NCBI RefSeq assembly: GCF_026340565.1
Contig: NZ_JAPEPB010000002.1
Coordinates: 620,001-684,000 of the forward strand
DNA length: 64,000 nt
Reading direction: 5' to 3'
Origin: Kitasatospora sp. NBC_01287
GTDB lineage: Bacteria; Actinomycetota; Actinomycetes; Streptomycetales; Streptomycetaceae
Shown here in pieces: positions 7,664 to 16,759 of the stretch (position 1 is its first letter; each line of letters begins with the position of its first letter). The notes under the pieces were generated by a model. That model searched no databases. It was not told where the DNA came from and was given only the letters and a program-made list of their open reading frames with translations. A program made the position numbers and the translations under genes.

Positions 7664-9228
7664 TCGCGCGACAGCCCGGCGGCGGGCCGCGACCCCGCGA
7701 GGTGGCGCTCGGCGTGGCCGGCGAGCAGGTCGAGCACGTGCGCGATGTCGGCGAGCGTGGTCTCCGGGTTGAGCAGGGTGAACTTGAGGTAGTGCCGGCC
7801 GTCCACCTTGGTCCCGGCCACCACCGCCTCACCGGAGGCGGCCAGCGCCTCGCGGGCGTGCAGGTTGGCGGCGTCGGCCAGTTCGCGCCCGGGCCCGGCC
7901 GGGGGCAGGTAGCGGAAGACCACGGTGGAGAGCTGCGAGCGGGTGACCACCTCGAAACGCGGGTCGGCGGTCAGCAGGTCGTGCGCGGCGGCGGCACGGT
8001 CCACCACCTCGTCGAAGAGCGCGCCGACCGCGTCCGCGCCCATCACGCGCAGGGTGAGCCAGAGCTTGAGGGCGTCGAAGCGGCGGGTGGTCTGGATCGA
8101 CTTGTCGACCTGGTTGGGGATCCGCTGCTCGACCATCCGGGCCGGGTTGAGGTAGTCCGCGTAGTAGGTGGCATGCCGCAGCAGCACGCTGTCGCGGACG
8201 ATCAGGGCACTCGAACTGACCGGCTGGAAGAACGACTTGTGGTAGTCGACAGTGACCGACCAGGCCCGCTCGATGCCGTCGAGCAGCTCGCGGCGGGTGG
8301 GCGAGACCAGCAGGCCGCAGCCGTAGGCGGCGTCCACGTGCAGCCAGACGCCCTCCCGCTCGCAGAGGTCGGCGATCGACGGCAGCGGGTCGATCGAGCC
8401 GAAGTCGGTGGTGCCGGCGGTCGCCACCACGGCCATCACCAGCAGGCCCTCGCGGCGGCAGCGCGCCAACTCGGCCGCCAGCGCCCGCGGTCGCATCCGG
8501 CGCTGCCGGTCGGTCGCCACCGTGATCACCGCGTCCGGTCCCAGACCCAGCATCTTGGCGGACTTCTGCACGCTGAAATGTCCGGCCTGGGAGGCGATGA
8601 CGCGCAGCCTGGGCAGCAACTCTTCGCGTGCGGACGGCTGTTCGGTGCCTTCACCGGCGGCAGCGGCGGCCAGCACCTCCTCCCTGGCCAGCAGCAGGGC
8701 CTGGAAGTTGGACTGGCTGCCGCCGCTGGTGAAGACGCCGTCGGCGTCCACCCCGAAGCCGATCCGGCCGGCCGTCCAGTCGACCAGCCGGCGCTCGATC
8801 AGCGTGGCGCCCGCGCTCTGGTCCCAGGTGTCCAGCGAGGAGTTGACGGCACTGAGCACCGCTTCGCCGAGCAGCGCCGGGATGACGACCGGGCAGTTGA
8901 GGTGGGCCAGGTAGCGCGGGTGGTGGAAGTAGACCGCGTCGCGCAGGTAGACCTCCTCCAGCTCGTCCAGCGCGGCGCCCGCCTCGCCCAGCGGGCGGTC
9001 CAGGTCGATCCCGGAGATCTCCGGTGACAGCCGCTGCGGGGTGATCCCGCTGAACGGCCGCGCGGTGCGGGCGACCCGGCCGGCCACCCGGTCGATGCCG
9101 TCGGCCAGCGAGCTGCGGTACTCGGCCAGCGTGCGGTCGTTGAACAAGTGCCTTCTGGCACCGTTCGGGGCGGTCGCGGTGCGGGTCGGCGTCGAAAGGG
9201 TCTCGACAGCAGGTCCTTGAAGGCTCAT
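7654..9228 (-). CDS. desA: PLP-dependent lysine decarboxylase (DesA)
   Basis: 524 aa, group II pyridoxal-phosphate decarboxylase. The PLP lysine sits in VDYHKSFFQP; HVDAAYGCG provides the conserved Asp and Ala of the cofactor site, and ATAGTTDFGSIDPL precedes it. It converts L-lysine to cadaverine, the committed step to desferrioxamines. ATG start with GAGGA nearby. It is the first gene of the des operon. A 19-bp iron box lies 37-55 bp upstream of the start, so transcription should be repressed by an iron-loaded DmdR/DtxR-type regulator. Confidence 0.95.
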   Translation of the reverse strand: MSLQGPAVETLSTPTRTATAPNGARRHLFNDRTLAEYRSSLADGIDRVAGRVARTARPFSGITPQRLSPEISGIDLDRPLGEAGAALDELEEVYLRDAVYFHHPRYLAHLNCPVVIPALLGEAVLSAVNSSLDTWDQSAGATLIERRLVDWTAGRIGFGVDADGVFTSGGSQSNFQALLLAREEVLAAAAAGEGTEQPSAREELLPRLRVIASQAGHFSVQKSAKMLGLGPDAVITVATDRQRRMRPRALAAELARCRREGLLVMAVVATAGTTDFGSIDPLPSIADLCEREGVWLHVDAAYGCGLLVSPTRRELLDGIERAWSVTVDYHKSFFQPVSSSALIVRDSVLLRHATYYADYLNPARMVEQRIPNQVDKSIQTTRRFDALKLWLTLRVMGADAVGALFDEVVDRAAAAHDLLTADPRFEVVTRSQLSTVVFRYLPPAGPGRELADAANLHAREALAASGEAVVAGTKVDGRHYLKFTLLNPETTLADIAHVLDLLAGHAERHLAGSRPAAGLSRDRG

Positions 9229-9264
9229 GGCCAGTCCTCGGCAGTCACGGGGGCGGGTCGAAAG

Positions 9265-9283
9265 TAAGGTTAGCCTATCCTAA
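9265..9283 (-). promoter_or_regulatory. Iron box (DmdR/DtxR operator) of desABCD
   Basis: On the minus strand it reads TTAGGATAGGCTAACCTTA, very close to the Streptomyces iron-box consensus TTAGGTTAGGCTCACCTAA. The position, 37-55 bp upstream of the desA start, fits repression in iron-replete cells. Confidence 0.9.
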
Positions 9284-9299
9284 CTTTGTCGAAAAGTGA

Positions 9300-9334
9300 T
9301 CGAAGGCCCGCCCCGAGCTGGGACAGGCCTTCGA
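9300..9334. terminator. Short hairpin after the siderophore-interacting protein gene
   Basis: Arms TCGAAGGCC and GGCCTTCGA (9 bp) flank a 17-nt loop between the end of the reductase gene (9373) and the des iron box. This is a plausible weak terminator separating the upstream minus-strand operon from desA. There is no clear T-run. Confidence 0.4.
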
Positions 9335-9372
9335 ATGATGGTGCTGACGGGCCGAGTTGACCGGAAGCCGGA

Positions 9373-10335
9373 TTACGTGGCGTCAGTTCCGGCCGACGCC
9401 TGCGCGCGCAGCTGCTCCTCGGACGCGCCGCGACGCCAGTAGCCGGAGAACTCCACCCTCCGGCGGTCGAAGCCGCGCTCCCCCACCAGGTGCCGGCGCA
9501 GCGCCCGGACCAGCCCTGACTCACCCGCGAGCCAGGCGTACGGCACCCCCGGCGGCAGCTCGGCGGCCCGGATCGCCGCCAGCGCCCCCTGCGGCTGCCG
9601 CGCCTGGGACGAGCCGTCAGCGCCGCGCACCAACCAGCTGACCTCCAACTCCCCCGGGTTCCGCAGCTGCTGGATGTCATGCGGGTGCGGCACCTCGATC
9701 CAGGCCTTCACCCGGGTGCCGGCCGGCAGCCAGTCCAGGATCCCGCCGACCGCCGGCAGCGCCGTCTCGTCCGCCGCGATCAGCACCCAGTCGCTCTCCG
9801 GCGGCGGGCGGAAGCCGACGCTGCGGTTGTCCGCCACCGCCGGGCCGAGCAGCACCACCCGGTCGCCCGGCGCGGCCTGCGCGGCCCATCGGGAGGCCGG
9901 CCCCGCCGCGCCCGGCGGATCGTCGGGGCCGGTGCCGTGCAGTGCGAAGTCCACGTCCACCTCCGCGCGTTCGCGCCGCTGCGCGCGCACGGTGTAGGAA
10001 CGCAGCACGGCCCGCTGCTCGGCGGGCAGTGCCCGCCAACCCTCGAACCAGGCCGGGCCCGCCTCGATCGGCAGCAGCGGGGCGTCCTGGCCCGGGTGCG
10101 GCAGGAAGAGCGAGAAGCTCTGGTCGCGCCCACCGGAGGAGAAGTGGGCCAACTGCTCGCCGCCGAAGGTGATCCGGGTCAGCGTTGGGCCGAGCCTGCG
10201 GCTGCGCACCACCCGCGCCTCGAAGAAGCGGAACTGTCCGGCGATCAGCGCCCGGCTCCCGGCGTCCGCATCGGTGGCGGTGGTTGCGGCAGTGGCGGTA
10301 GCGGCGGCAGTGGCGGTAGCGGCGGCGGTGCTCAA
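9373..10335 (-). CDS. desF: Siderophore-interacting protein, flavin ferric-siderophore reductase (DesF-like)
   Basis: 320 aa, SIP family. The FAD-binding motif RSYTVR is followed by the NAD(P)H-binding half (VLIAADETALPAVGG) and the family C-terminus FSGYWRRG. It is predicted to release iron from ferrioxamine in the cytoplasm by reduction. The TTG start (10333-10335) overlaps the stop of the binding-protein gene as TTGA. The first 35 residues are an Ala/Thr-rich stretch made of short repeats (ATATAAATATA) that the family does not normally have, so the true start could lie farther in. The order (desE-like, desF-like, desABCD) matches known Streptomyces des loci. Confidence 0.9.
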   Translation of the reverse strand: MSTAAATATAAATATAATTATDADAGSRALIAGQFRFFEARVVRSRRLGPTLTRITFGGEQLAHFSSGGRDQSFSLFLPHPGQDAPLLPIEAGPAWFEGWRALPAEQRAVLRSYTVRAQRRERAEVDVDFALHGTGPDDPPGAAGPASRWAAQAAPGDRVVLLGPAVADNRSVGFRPPPESDWVLIAADETALPAVGGILDWLPAGTRVKAWIEVPHPHDIQQLRNPGELEVSWLVRGADGSSQARQPQGALAAIRAAELPPGVPYAWLAGESGLVRALRRHLVGERGFDRRRVEFSGYWRRGASEEQLRAQASAGTDAT

Positions 10336-11390
10336 CTGACCTTCTTGGCCGACCGGATGGCCTTGGCCAGGCCCTCCAGCAGCGGTGCGGCACCGGCGTA
10401 GGAGAACCGCGGCACCGAGCTCCACGGGGTGATCTGACCGGCCTTCACCGCCGGCAGCTGCCCCCAGGCGGGCTTGCCCGCCAGGTCCTTCGGCTGCAGC
10501 GAGGTGCTCCGGTCGTCCAGCAGGATCACGTCCGCCGGGTACTTGTTCGCGTTCTCCCAGCTGAGGCCCTCGTAGTAGCCGCCGGCGTCCAGCTTGGTCG
10601 GCACCACGAAGTCGACGCCGAGTTGGGCGAAGTACATCAGGTCGGTGCTGATCTGCGGGTTGGAGACGTAGAACAGGTCCGGACTGCCGGACCCGGCCAG
10701 CACCTTGATGCCGCCGGTCGCCTTGGCCGCCTGCCGCACGCTCTCGGCGGCGGCCTCGAAGCGGGCCTTGGCGTCGGTGACCTTCTTGGCGCCCAGGTCG
10801 GCGCCGAGCGACTCGGCCAGCTTCGCGTAGTGCTCGATCGGCTGGGTCATCGGCACCCGCGCCACGGTGATCGCGGCCACCGCCGGGTTGACCTGGAGGA
10901 TCTTGTCCTTGCTCTCGTCCGGCACGTACCAGAAGGCGCCCGGGTCGTACATGTGGGTCACCAGCAGGTCCGGGCGCAGCGCCGCGTACTTCTCGATGTC
11001 GAACTCGCCGTAGGCGTTGCCGATGACCGTCACCTTGTCGACGTTCAGGTCGCCGGCCTGCGGGTCGGCCTTGCCGTCCGCGGTCCTGGTCTCGCCGAAC
11101 ACCCCGACGATCTGCTGGTCCAGCCCGAAGTCGACCAGCGCGGCGGCCGTGCCGGTGAAGGCGACGATCCGCGAGGGGGTGCTCGGCGCGGTGAGCGTCC
11201 TGGGTTGGTCGTCGGTGAAGGACCAGGGCCCCTTCTTCGGCACGGCGGACGAACCGGCGCCGGCCGCGCCGCCCTTCGAACCATCGCCACCGCCGCTGCC
11301 GCAGGCGGCCAGCAGGGCGCCCAGGGCGGTGGCTCCGCCCGCGGCGAGCAGGCCGCGACGGGAGAGCTGGCTGGCGCTTCTGGAGTTCAT
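10332..11390 (-). CDS. desE: Ferric-siderophore binding lipoprotein (DesE-like)
   Basis: 352 aa from ATG 11388-11390. The signal peptide has a twin-arginine motif (LSRRGLLAAGG) and lipobox LLAAC, giving a Tat-exported, lipid-anchored protein. The body is a class III (FhuD/BtuF-type) solute-binding protein: two lobes with PSRIVAFTGTAAALVDFG near the start and ALRPDLLVTHMYD later. It should capture ferrioxamines and pass them to the FecCD permeases encoded divergently. Longer frames upstream to 11516 are low-complexity and lack a ribosome site. The shared 11391-11623 interval carries an iron box. Confidence 0.92.
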   Translation of the reverse strand: MNSRSASQLSRRGLLAAGGATALGALLAACGSGGGDGSKGGAAGAGSSAVPKKGPWSFTDDQPRTLTAPSTPSRIVAFTGTAAALVDFGLDQQIVGVFGETRTADGKADPQAGDLNVDKVTVIGNAYGEFDIEKYAALRPDLLVTHMYDPGAFWYVPDESKDKILQVNPAVAAITVARVPMTQPIEHYAKLAESLGADLGAKKVTDAKARFEAAAESVRQAAKATGGIKVLAGSGSPDLFYVSNPQISTDLMYFAQLGVDFVVPTKLDAGGYYEGLSWENANKYPADVILLDDRSTSLQPKDLAGKPAWGQLPAVKAGQITPWSSVPRFSYAGAAPLLEGLAKAIRSAKKVS

Positions 11391-11552
11391 GGGTGTTTCT
11401 CTTTCGCAGCGGGAAGCGGGGAAGGACTTCGGAGGGCCGGGGGTGCACGGGGGTGCGCAGGAGCGCACGGGGGTGCGCAGGGAGGCACGAGAGGCACGGG
11501 AGGCACGGTGACGCATGGGGAACGACCCGGGCCCGGCGGCCTCCGACGGAAG

Positions 11553-11571
11553 ATAGGTTAACCTAACCTAA
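11553..11571. promoter_or_regulatory. Iron box between divergent siderophore uptake operons
   Basis: The minus strand reads TTAGGTTAGGTTAACCTAT, a near-consensus DmdR/DtxR operator. It stands between the binding protein (start 11390, minus) and the permease operon (start 11624, plus), so one box may control both directions under iron. Confidence 0.9.
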
Positions 11572-11623
11572 GTTCCTGTCCAGAGGGGCCATCAGCTCCT
11601 CTCACCAGCCTCGGAGCCCTGCC

Positions 11624-12745
11624 GTGCCTGTCACCAAGTCACCCCAGGTTCAAGGCGCTTCCTCGGGTGGCCGACCGGTCGGCGTCGCCGGCCGGCGGTC
11701 CGGCGAGGAGGGGCCGGCGACCGGTCCCGAACCTCCCGGCCACCGCTCGAAGGGCGCCCGCACCACGCTGCGGGCCGCCGGACTGCCGCTCGCCGCACTG
11801 CTCCTGCTCGCCGTGCTGGCGCTGAGCATCGGCGTGGGCTCCCGGGCGATGTCACTCGGTGAGGTCTGGCACGGCCTGCTCGACCCCACCTCGCCGAACT
11901 ACGCGGTGGTGCACCGGATGCGCCTGCCGCGCACCCTGCTCGGCCTGCTGGTCGGCACCGCGCTCGGCCTGGCCGGCGGCCTCATGCAGGCGCTGACCCG
12001 CAATCCGCTGGCCGACCCCGGCCTGCTGGGGATCAACGCCGGCGCCTCGGCCGCCGTGGTCACCGCCGCCTCGCTGCTGGGCGTGGCCACCTTCGACGGC
12101 TACGTCTGGTTCGCGCTGGCCGGCACCGCGATCGTCTCGGTGCTGGTCCACGCGGTCGGCGGCGGGCGCGGGGCCACCCCGGCCCGGCTCGCGCTGGCCG
12201 GCTCGGCGCTCAACGCCACGCTCTACTCCTACGTCAGCGCGGTGATGCTGCTCGACACCAGCTCGCTGGAGAAGATGCGGTTCTGGACCGTCGGCTCGCT
12301 GGCCGACGCGCGGCCCGAGACGGTGGTCAAGGTGCTGCCGTTCATCGGCGCGGGGCTGCTGCTGGCGCTGGCGCTGGCCCGCCCGCTGAACGTCCTCGCG
12401 CTCGGCGACGACGCGGCCAGGGCACTCGGCGCCAGGCCCGAACTGGTGCGCGGCGCCGCGATCCTGGCGGTCACCCTGCTCTGCGGCGCGGCCACCGCGG
12501 CCTGCGGACCGATCGTCTTCGTCGGCCTGATGGTCCCGCACCTGGTGCGCGCGCTGACCGGTCCCGACCTGCGCTGGCTGCTGCCGTACTGCGCGCTGCT
12601 CGCACCCGTGCTGCTGCTCGGCTCCGACGTGCTGGGCCGCCTGCTCGGCCGACCGGGCGAGCTGCAGGTGGGTGTGGTCACCGCGGTGCTCGGCGGCCCG
12701 TTCTTCCTCTACTTCGCCCGCCGCGGAAAGGTGGCCCGGGTATGA
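11624..12745 (+). CDS. FecCD-family siderophore ABC permease 1
   Basis: 373 aa from a GTG with GGAG upstream. About 50 polar residues precede a FecCD-type core with roughly ten membrane helices. Family signatures are LRLPRTLLGLLVGTALGLAGG (first 20 residues typical), NPLADPGLLGINAGAS and the cytoplasmic coupling region GARPELVRG. It forms half of the inner-membrane channel for ferric hydroxamates. The stop overlaps the next permease start (ATGA). Confidence 0.92.
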   Translation: MPVTKSPQVQGASSGGRPVGVAGRRSGEEGPATGPEPPGHRSKGARTTLRAAGLPLAALLLLAVLALSIGVGSRAMSLGEVWHGLLDPTSPNYAVVHRMRLPRTLLGLLVGTALGLAGGLMQALTRNPLADPGLLGINAGASAAVVTAASLLGVATFDGYVWFALAGTAIVSVLVHAVGGGRGATPARLALAGSALNATLYSYVSAVMLLDTSSLEKMRFWTVGSLADARPETVVKVLPFIGAGLLLALALARPLNVLALGDDAARALGARPELVRGAAILAVTLLCGAATAACGPIVFVGLMVPHLVRALTGPDLRWLLPYCALLAPVLLLGSDVLGRLLGRPGELQVGVVTAVLGGPFFLYFARRGKVARV

Positions 12746-13770
12746 GCACGATCCGCCTCGGGGACCGCTGGTCCCTGCGCTACAGTCCGCGCGCGCTGGC
12801 CGCCGGCACCGGCTGCGCGCTGCTCGCCCTGCTGGTCAGCGTGCTCAGCCTGGGCAGCGGGGAGTACCCGATCAGCCCGGCCGACGTGCTGCGCACCCTG
12901 GCCGGCGGCGGCTCCCCCGCCGAGGACCTCATCGTCAACCAGCTGCGGCTGCCCCGGGTGGTCACCGCGCTGCTGGTCGGCGCCGCGCTGGCGCTGGCCG
13001 GCGCGCTCTTCCAGTCGCTGGTGCGCAACCCGCTCGGCAGCCCGGACGTGCTCGGCTTCACCCAGGGCGCGGCGACCGGCGCGCTGCTGGTCGTGGTGGC
13101 CGGCGGCAGCAGCCTGGCGCTGGCCACCGGCGCGGTCATCGGCGGGGTGGCGACCGGCGCGGGGGTCTGCGCGCTGGCCTGGCGCGGCGGCCTGCACAGC
13201 GGGCGGCTGATCCTGATCGGCATCGGCACCGCGGCGATCCTCACCGGCGTCAACGGCTACCTGCTGACCCGCACCAAGCTGCTCGACGCGGCCCGCGCGG
13301 TGCTCTGGCTGACCGGCAGTCTGGACGGCCGCGGCTGGGGGGATGCCGTGCCGCTGCTCGTCGCGCTCGGCGTGCTGGGCCCGCTGGTGCTGCTCGGCTG
13401 CGGGCGGGCGCTGCGGATGCTGGAGCTGGGCGACGACACCGCCGCCGGGCTCGGGGTGCGGGTCGAGCCGCTGCGGCTGGGCCTGCTGGCCGCCGCCGTG
13501 CTGCTCGCCTCGCTCGCGGCGGCCGCCGCCGGGCCGGTCTCCTTCGTCGCGCTGATCGCCCCGCAGCTGGCCCGCCGGCTCACCCGCTCCCCCGGCCCCA
13601 ACCTGCTCGCCGCGCTCTGCACCGGCGCCGCCCTGCTGGTCAGCGCCGACTGGGCGGCCCAGCGGCTGATCAGCGGCCACCAGCTGCCGGTGGGCGTGGT
13701 GACCGGTGTGCTCGGCGGCGGCTACCTGGTCCGGCTGCTGGCCACCGAGCGGCGGGCGGGCCGGATATGA
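12742..13770 (+). CDS. FecCD-family siderophore ABC permease 2
   Basis: 342 aa, the second permease of the importer. It has the conserved LRLPRVVTALLVGAAL and NPLGSPDVLGFTQGA segments and about ten hydrophobic helices. ATG overlaps the TGA of permease 1. It is expected to pair with permease 1 as a heterodimer, with the ATPase encoded 45 nt downstream. Confidence 0.92.
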   Translation: MSTIRLGDRWSLRYSPRALAAGTGCALLALLVSVLSLGSGEYPISPADVLRTLAGGGSPAEDLIVNQLRLPRVVTALLVGAALALAGALFQSLVRNPLGSPDVLGFTQGAATGALLVVVAGGSSLALATGAVIGGVATGAGVCALAWRGGLHSGRLILIGIGTAAILTGVNGYLLTRTKLLDAARAVLWLTGSLDGRGWGDAVPLLVALGVLGPLVLLGCGRALRMLELGDDTAAGLGVRVEPLRLGLLAAAVLLASLAAAAAGPVSFVALIAPQLARRLTRSPGPNLLAALCTGAALLVSADWAAQRLISGHQLPVGVVTGVLGGGYLVRLLATERRAGRI

Positions 13771-13814
13771 GCGGCGCCCCCCATGATCGTCCCGTACAGC
13801 GGAGAGAGGCACAC

Positions 13815-14687
13815 ATGAGCACGGACGGAGCGCGGCTGCTCGGCCGCGGGCTCACCCTCGCGTACGAGCGGCGCACGATCGCCGAGGACCTCACCGTCGC
13901 CATCCCCGACCGGTCCTTCACGGTGATCGTCGGCCCCAACGCGTGCGGCAAGTCGACCCTGCTGCGCGCGCTCTCCCGCACCCTGGAGCCCGCCGCCGGC
14001 ACCGTGCTGCTGGACGGCCAGGACATCGCCTCGCTGCCCGCCAAGCAGGTGGCCCGCGCCCTGGGCCTGCTGCCGCAGTCCTCCATCGCCCCCGACGGCA
14101 TCACCGTCGGCGAGCTGGTGGGCCGCGGCCGCTACCCGCACCAGGGGCTGCTGCGCCAGTGGTCACCGCAGGACGAGCGGGTGGTGCAGGAGTCGATGGC
14201 TGCCACCGGGGTCGCCGAGCTGGCCGACCGGGTGGTCGACGAGCTCTCCGGCGGCCAGCGCCAGCGGGTCTGGATCGCGATGGCGCTGGCCCAGCAGACC
14301 CCGTTGCTGCTGCTGGACGAGCCGACCACCTACCTGGACATCGCGCACCAGATGGAGGTCCTCGACCTCTGCGCCCAGCTGCACGAGGAGCAGGGGCGCA
14401 CCCTGGTCGCCGTGCTGCACGACCTCAACCAGGCGGCGCGGTACGCCACCCACCTGATCGCGATGCGCGGCGGGCGGGTGCTGGCGGCGGGGGCGCCCGG
14501 CGACATCGTCACGACCGAACTGGTGCAGGAGGTCTTCCAGTTGGCCTGCCAGGTGATCGAGGACCCGGAGACCGGCACCCCGCTGGTGGTCCCGGCGGCC
14601 CGCCGCGCCCGTCCCCGGTCGGGTGCCGGGGACGCGGCGACCGCGCCCGCCGGGAGCGCCGGGCCGGCCGAGGTGGGCCGGCCATGA
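13815..14687 (+). CDS. Siderophore ABC importer ATPase (FepC/FhuC type)
   Basis: 290 aa. Walker A GPNACGKST (residues about 38-46), Q-loop LLPQSS, signature LSGGQRQR, Walker B LLLLDEPTTYLD and switch HDLNQAARY, all intact. It energises ferric-siderophore import with the two FecCD permeases. ATG 13815 is chosen because GGAGAGAGG lies 6-7 nt upstream. An in-frame ATG at 13767 overlaps the previous stop and would add 16 residues. The C-terminal 35 residues are Pro/Ala/Gly-rich. Confidence 0.93.
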   Translation: MSTDGARLLGRGLTLAYERRTIAEDLTVAIPDRSFTVIVGPNACGKSTLLRALSRTLEPAAGTVLLDGQDIASLPAKQVARALGLLPQSSIAPDGITVGELVGRGRYPHQGLLRQWSPQDERVVQESMAATGVAELADRVVDELSGGQRQRVWIAMALAQQTPLLLLDEPTTYLDIAHQMEVLDLCAQLHEEQGRTLVAVLHDLNQAARYATHLIAMRGGRVLAAGAPGDIVTTELVQEVFQLACQVIEDPETGTPLVVPAARRARPRSGAGDAATAPAGSAGPAEVGRP

Positions 14688-16759
14688 CCATCGAGGTCTT
14701 CCGCGACGACTGGGGCATCCCCCACCTGCGGGCCGGCGACCCGCTCGAACTCGCCCGCGCCCAGGGGCAGAACGCCGCCACCGACCGGGCCTGGCAGCTG
14801 GAGGTCGAGCGGCACCGGGCGCAGGGCACCTCGGCCGCCTTCCTCGGACCCGAGCACCTGGACTGGGACCGCTTCGCCCGCCAGGCCCGCCTCGCCGACA
14901 CCGCCCGGCGCTGCTTCGAGCGGCTGGACGCGGAGACCGCCGCGTGGGTCCGCGCGTACGTCGCGGGGGTCAATCGCGGCTTGCGCGAACGGGCCTACCA
15001 GGCACCGGAGTTCGCCGCCACCGGGCTCACCCCCGGGAACTGGGAGCCGTGGACCCCGCTGGCCCTGTGGCTCTCCCACCACATCCTCTTCGCCGGCTTC
15101 CCGGCGAAGCTGTGGCGCGAGCGGGTGGCGGAGTTGCTCGGCGAGGAGGCGATCGGCCTGTTCGCCACCGACGGGCCCGCCACCTCCGGCAGCAACGGCT
15201 GGCTGGTGGCCCCCGCGCGCACCGCCACCGGCGCCGCGCTGATCGCCGGTGACCCGCACCGGTTCATCGAGGAACCGGGGATCTACCAGCAGATCCACCT
15301 GGCCTGCCCCGAGTTCGACGTGGTCGGGCTGGCGGTCCCCGGCGTCCCCGGCATCGCCCACTTCGGCCACACCGGCGGCGTCGCCTGGGCGATCACCAAC
15401 GCGATGGCGGACTACCAGGACCTCTACCAGGAGCGGCTGCGCCGCACCGCGGGCGGCGTCGAGGCGCTCGGCCCGGACGGCTGGCGAGCGGCCGCCGCGC
15501 ACACCGAGACCATCGAGGTCGCCGGTGCCGAGCCGGTCACCGTCGAGATCGTCGAGACCGAACGCGGCACGGTGGTGATCGGCGGCCCCGACGGCCCCGA
15601 GGAGGCGGTGAGCCTGCGCTGCCCGCCACGGGTGCGCGCGGAGTCGGGTTTCCAGGCGCTGCCCGCGCTGCTGCGGGCCAGGACCGTCGCGGACGTGGAC
15701 GCGGCCTTCGACCACTGGGCCGAACCGGTCAACGTGGTGCAGGCCGCCGACACCGCGGGCGGGCTGCTGCACCGGGTGGCCGGCGCCGTGCCGCTGCGCC
15801 ACCCGCGCAACCGGCTCCGGCTGGTGCCCGGTTGGGAGCCCGGTCACGACTGGCAGGGCTGGCACCACCCGCTGCCGCGCGCCGAGGTCGAGGACTTCGC
15901 GGTGATGGCCAACCAGCGCGGCCTGGCCGCGGCGCTGGGCGTCGAGTTCGCCGCGCCGCACCGGGCCGAGCGGATCACCGAGTTGCTGGCCGGCTCCACC
16001 GGGTGGACCGGCGCGCGGATGACCGCCGTGCACACCGACACCTACCTCGCCTCCGCCGCCCCGCTGCTCGACCTGCTGGCGAACCTGCCCGCGCTGAGCC
16101 CCGCCGCCGACCGGCTGCGCGCCCAACTGCTGGGCTGGGACCGGCGGATGGCGGCGGGCTCGGTCGCCGCCGCCCGCTTCGCGGCGCTGCGCTCGGCGGT
16201 GGTGCGCCGCCTCGCCGCCGCCCCGGCGCTGGCCGCGCTGGCCGAACCGCACGGCCACCCCGCGCTCTTCGCGCCCTGGCTCTCGCTCACCGCGCGGATC
16301 GGCTTCGCCCTCGAACACCTGCTGGGCGCCGACCTGCTGCCGGGCACCGACCCGGCCACGCTGGTCCGGGCCGCCGTCGAGCAGTTGGCCGGGGAGATCG
16401 CGGAGGCAGCGGCCGACGGGGCGGGCCCGGCGGCGACCTGGGGCGACACCCACCGGCTCGCCCCGTGGCAAGCGCTGCCCGAGGACGAGCCGCCGCACTG
16501 GCCCGGCCTGGCCGGCGACCACGACTGCGTCCTCGCCACCACCTGCCTGCCCGGCCTGACCGACCTCAGCGCCCGCGCCTCGGCCGCCCGCTACGTCTGG
16601 GACCTGGCCGACCGCGCGAACAGCGGCTGGGTGGTGCCCTTCGGCGCCTCCGGCCTGCCGGGCGACCCGCACCGCCGCGACCAGCTGCCGCGCTGGCTCG
16701 CCGGCGAGCTGCTCCCCGTGATCACCGACTGGAACAAGCTGAACAAGGAACGACCATGA
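14684..16759 (+). CDS. Cytoplasmic penicillin-acylase-like Ntn hydrolase in the siderophore operon
   Basis: 691 aa, penicillin amidase family (PF01804). It starts directly with the alpha-domain signature EVFRDDWGIPHLRA, with no signal peptide, unlike most secreted family members. The expected autoproteolytic Gly-Ser site is TSGSNGW (Gly169/Ser170); Ser170 would be the N-terminal nucleophile of the beta chain. The characteristic GDPH segment follows near residue 190. It starts by ATGA overlap with the ferric-siderophore ATPase and ends by ATGA overlap with a DesC-like acyltransferase, so it is part of the iron-regulated operon. Likely role: hydrolysis or transfer of an acyl (perhaps arylacyl) amide of a desferrioxamine intermediate or product (inference). 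I recall, unverified, similar genes noted near other des clusters. Confidence 0.88.
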   Translation: MTIEVFRDDWGIPHLRAGDPLELARAQGQNAATDRAWQLEVERHRAQGTSAAFLGPEHLDWDRFARQARLADTARRCFERLDAETAAWVRAYVAGVNRGLRERAYQAPEFAATGLTPGNWEPWTPLALWLSHHILFAGFPAKLWRERVAELLGEEAIGLFATDGPATSGSNGWLVAPARTATGAALIAGDPHRFIEEPGIYQQIHLACPEFDVVGLAVPGVPGIAHFGHTGGVAWAITNAMADYQDLYQERLRRTAGGVEALGPDGWRAAAAHTETIEVAGAEPVTVEIVETERGTVVIGGPDGPEEAVSLRCPPRVRAESGFQALPALLRARTVADVDAAFDHWAEPVNVVQAADTAGGLLHRVAGAVPLRHPRNRLRLVPGWEPGHDWQGWHHPLPRAEVEDFAVMANQRGLAAALGVEFAAPHRAERITELLAGSTGWTGARMTAVHTDTYLASAAPLLDLLANLPALSPAADRLRAQLLGWDRRMAAGSVAAARFAALRSAVVRRLAAAPALAALAEPHGHPALFAPWLSLTARIGFALEHLLGADLLPGTDPATLVRAAVEQLAGEIAEAAADGAGPAATWGDTHRLAPWQALPEDEPPHWPGLAGDHDCVLATTCLPGLTDLSARASAARYVWDLADRANSGWVVPFGASGLPGDPHRRDQLPRWLAGELLPVITDWNKLNKERP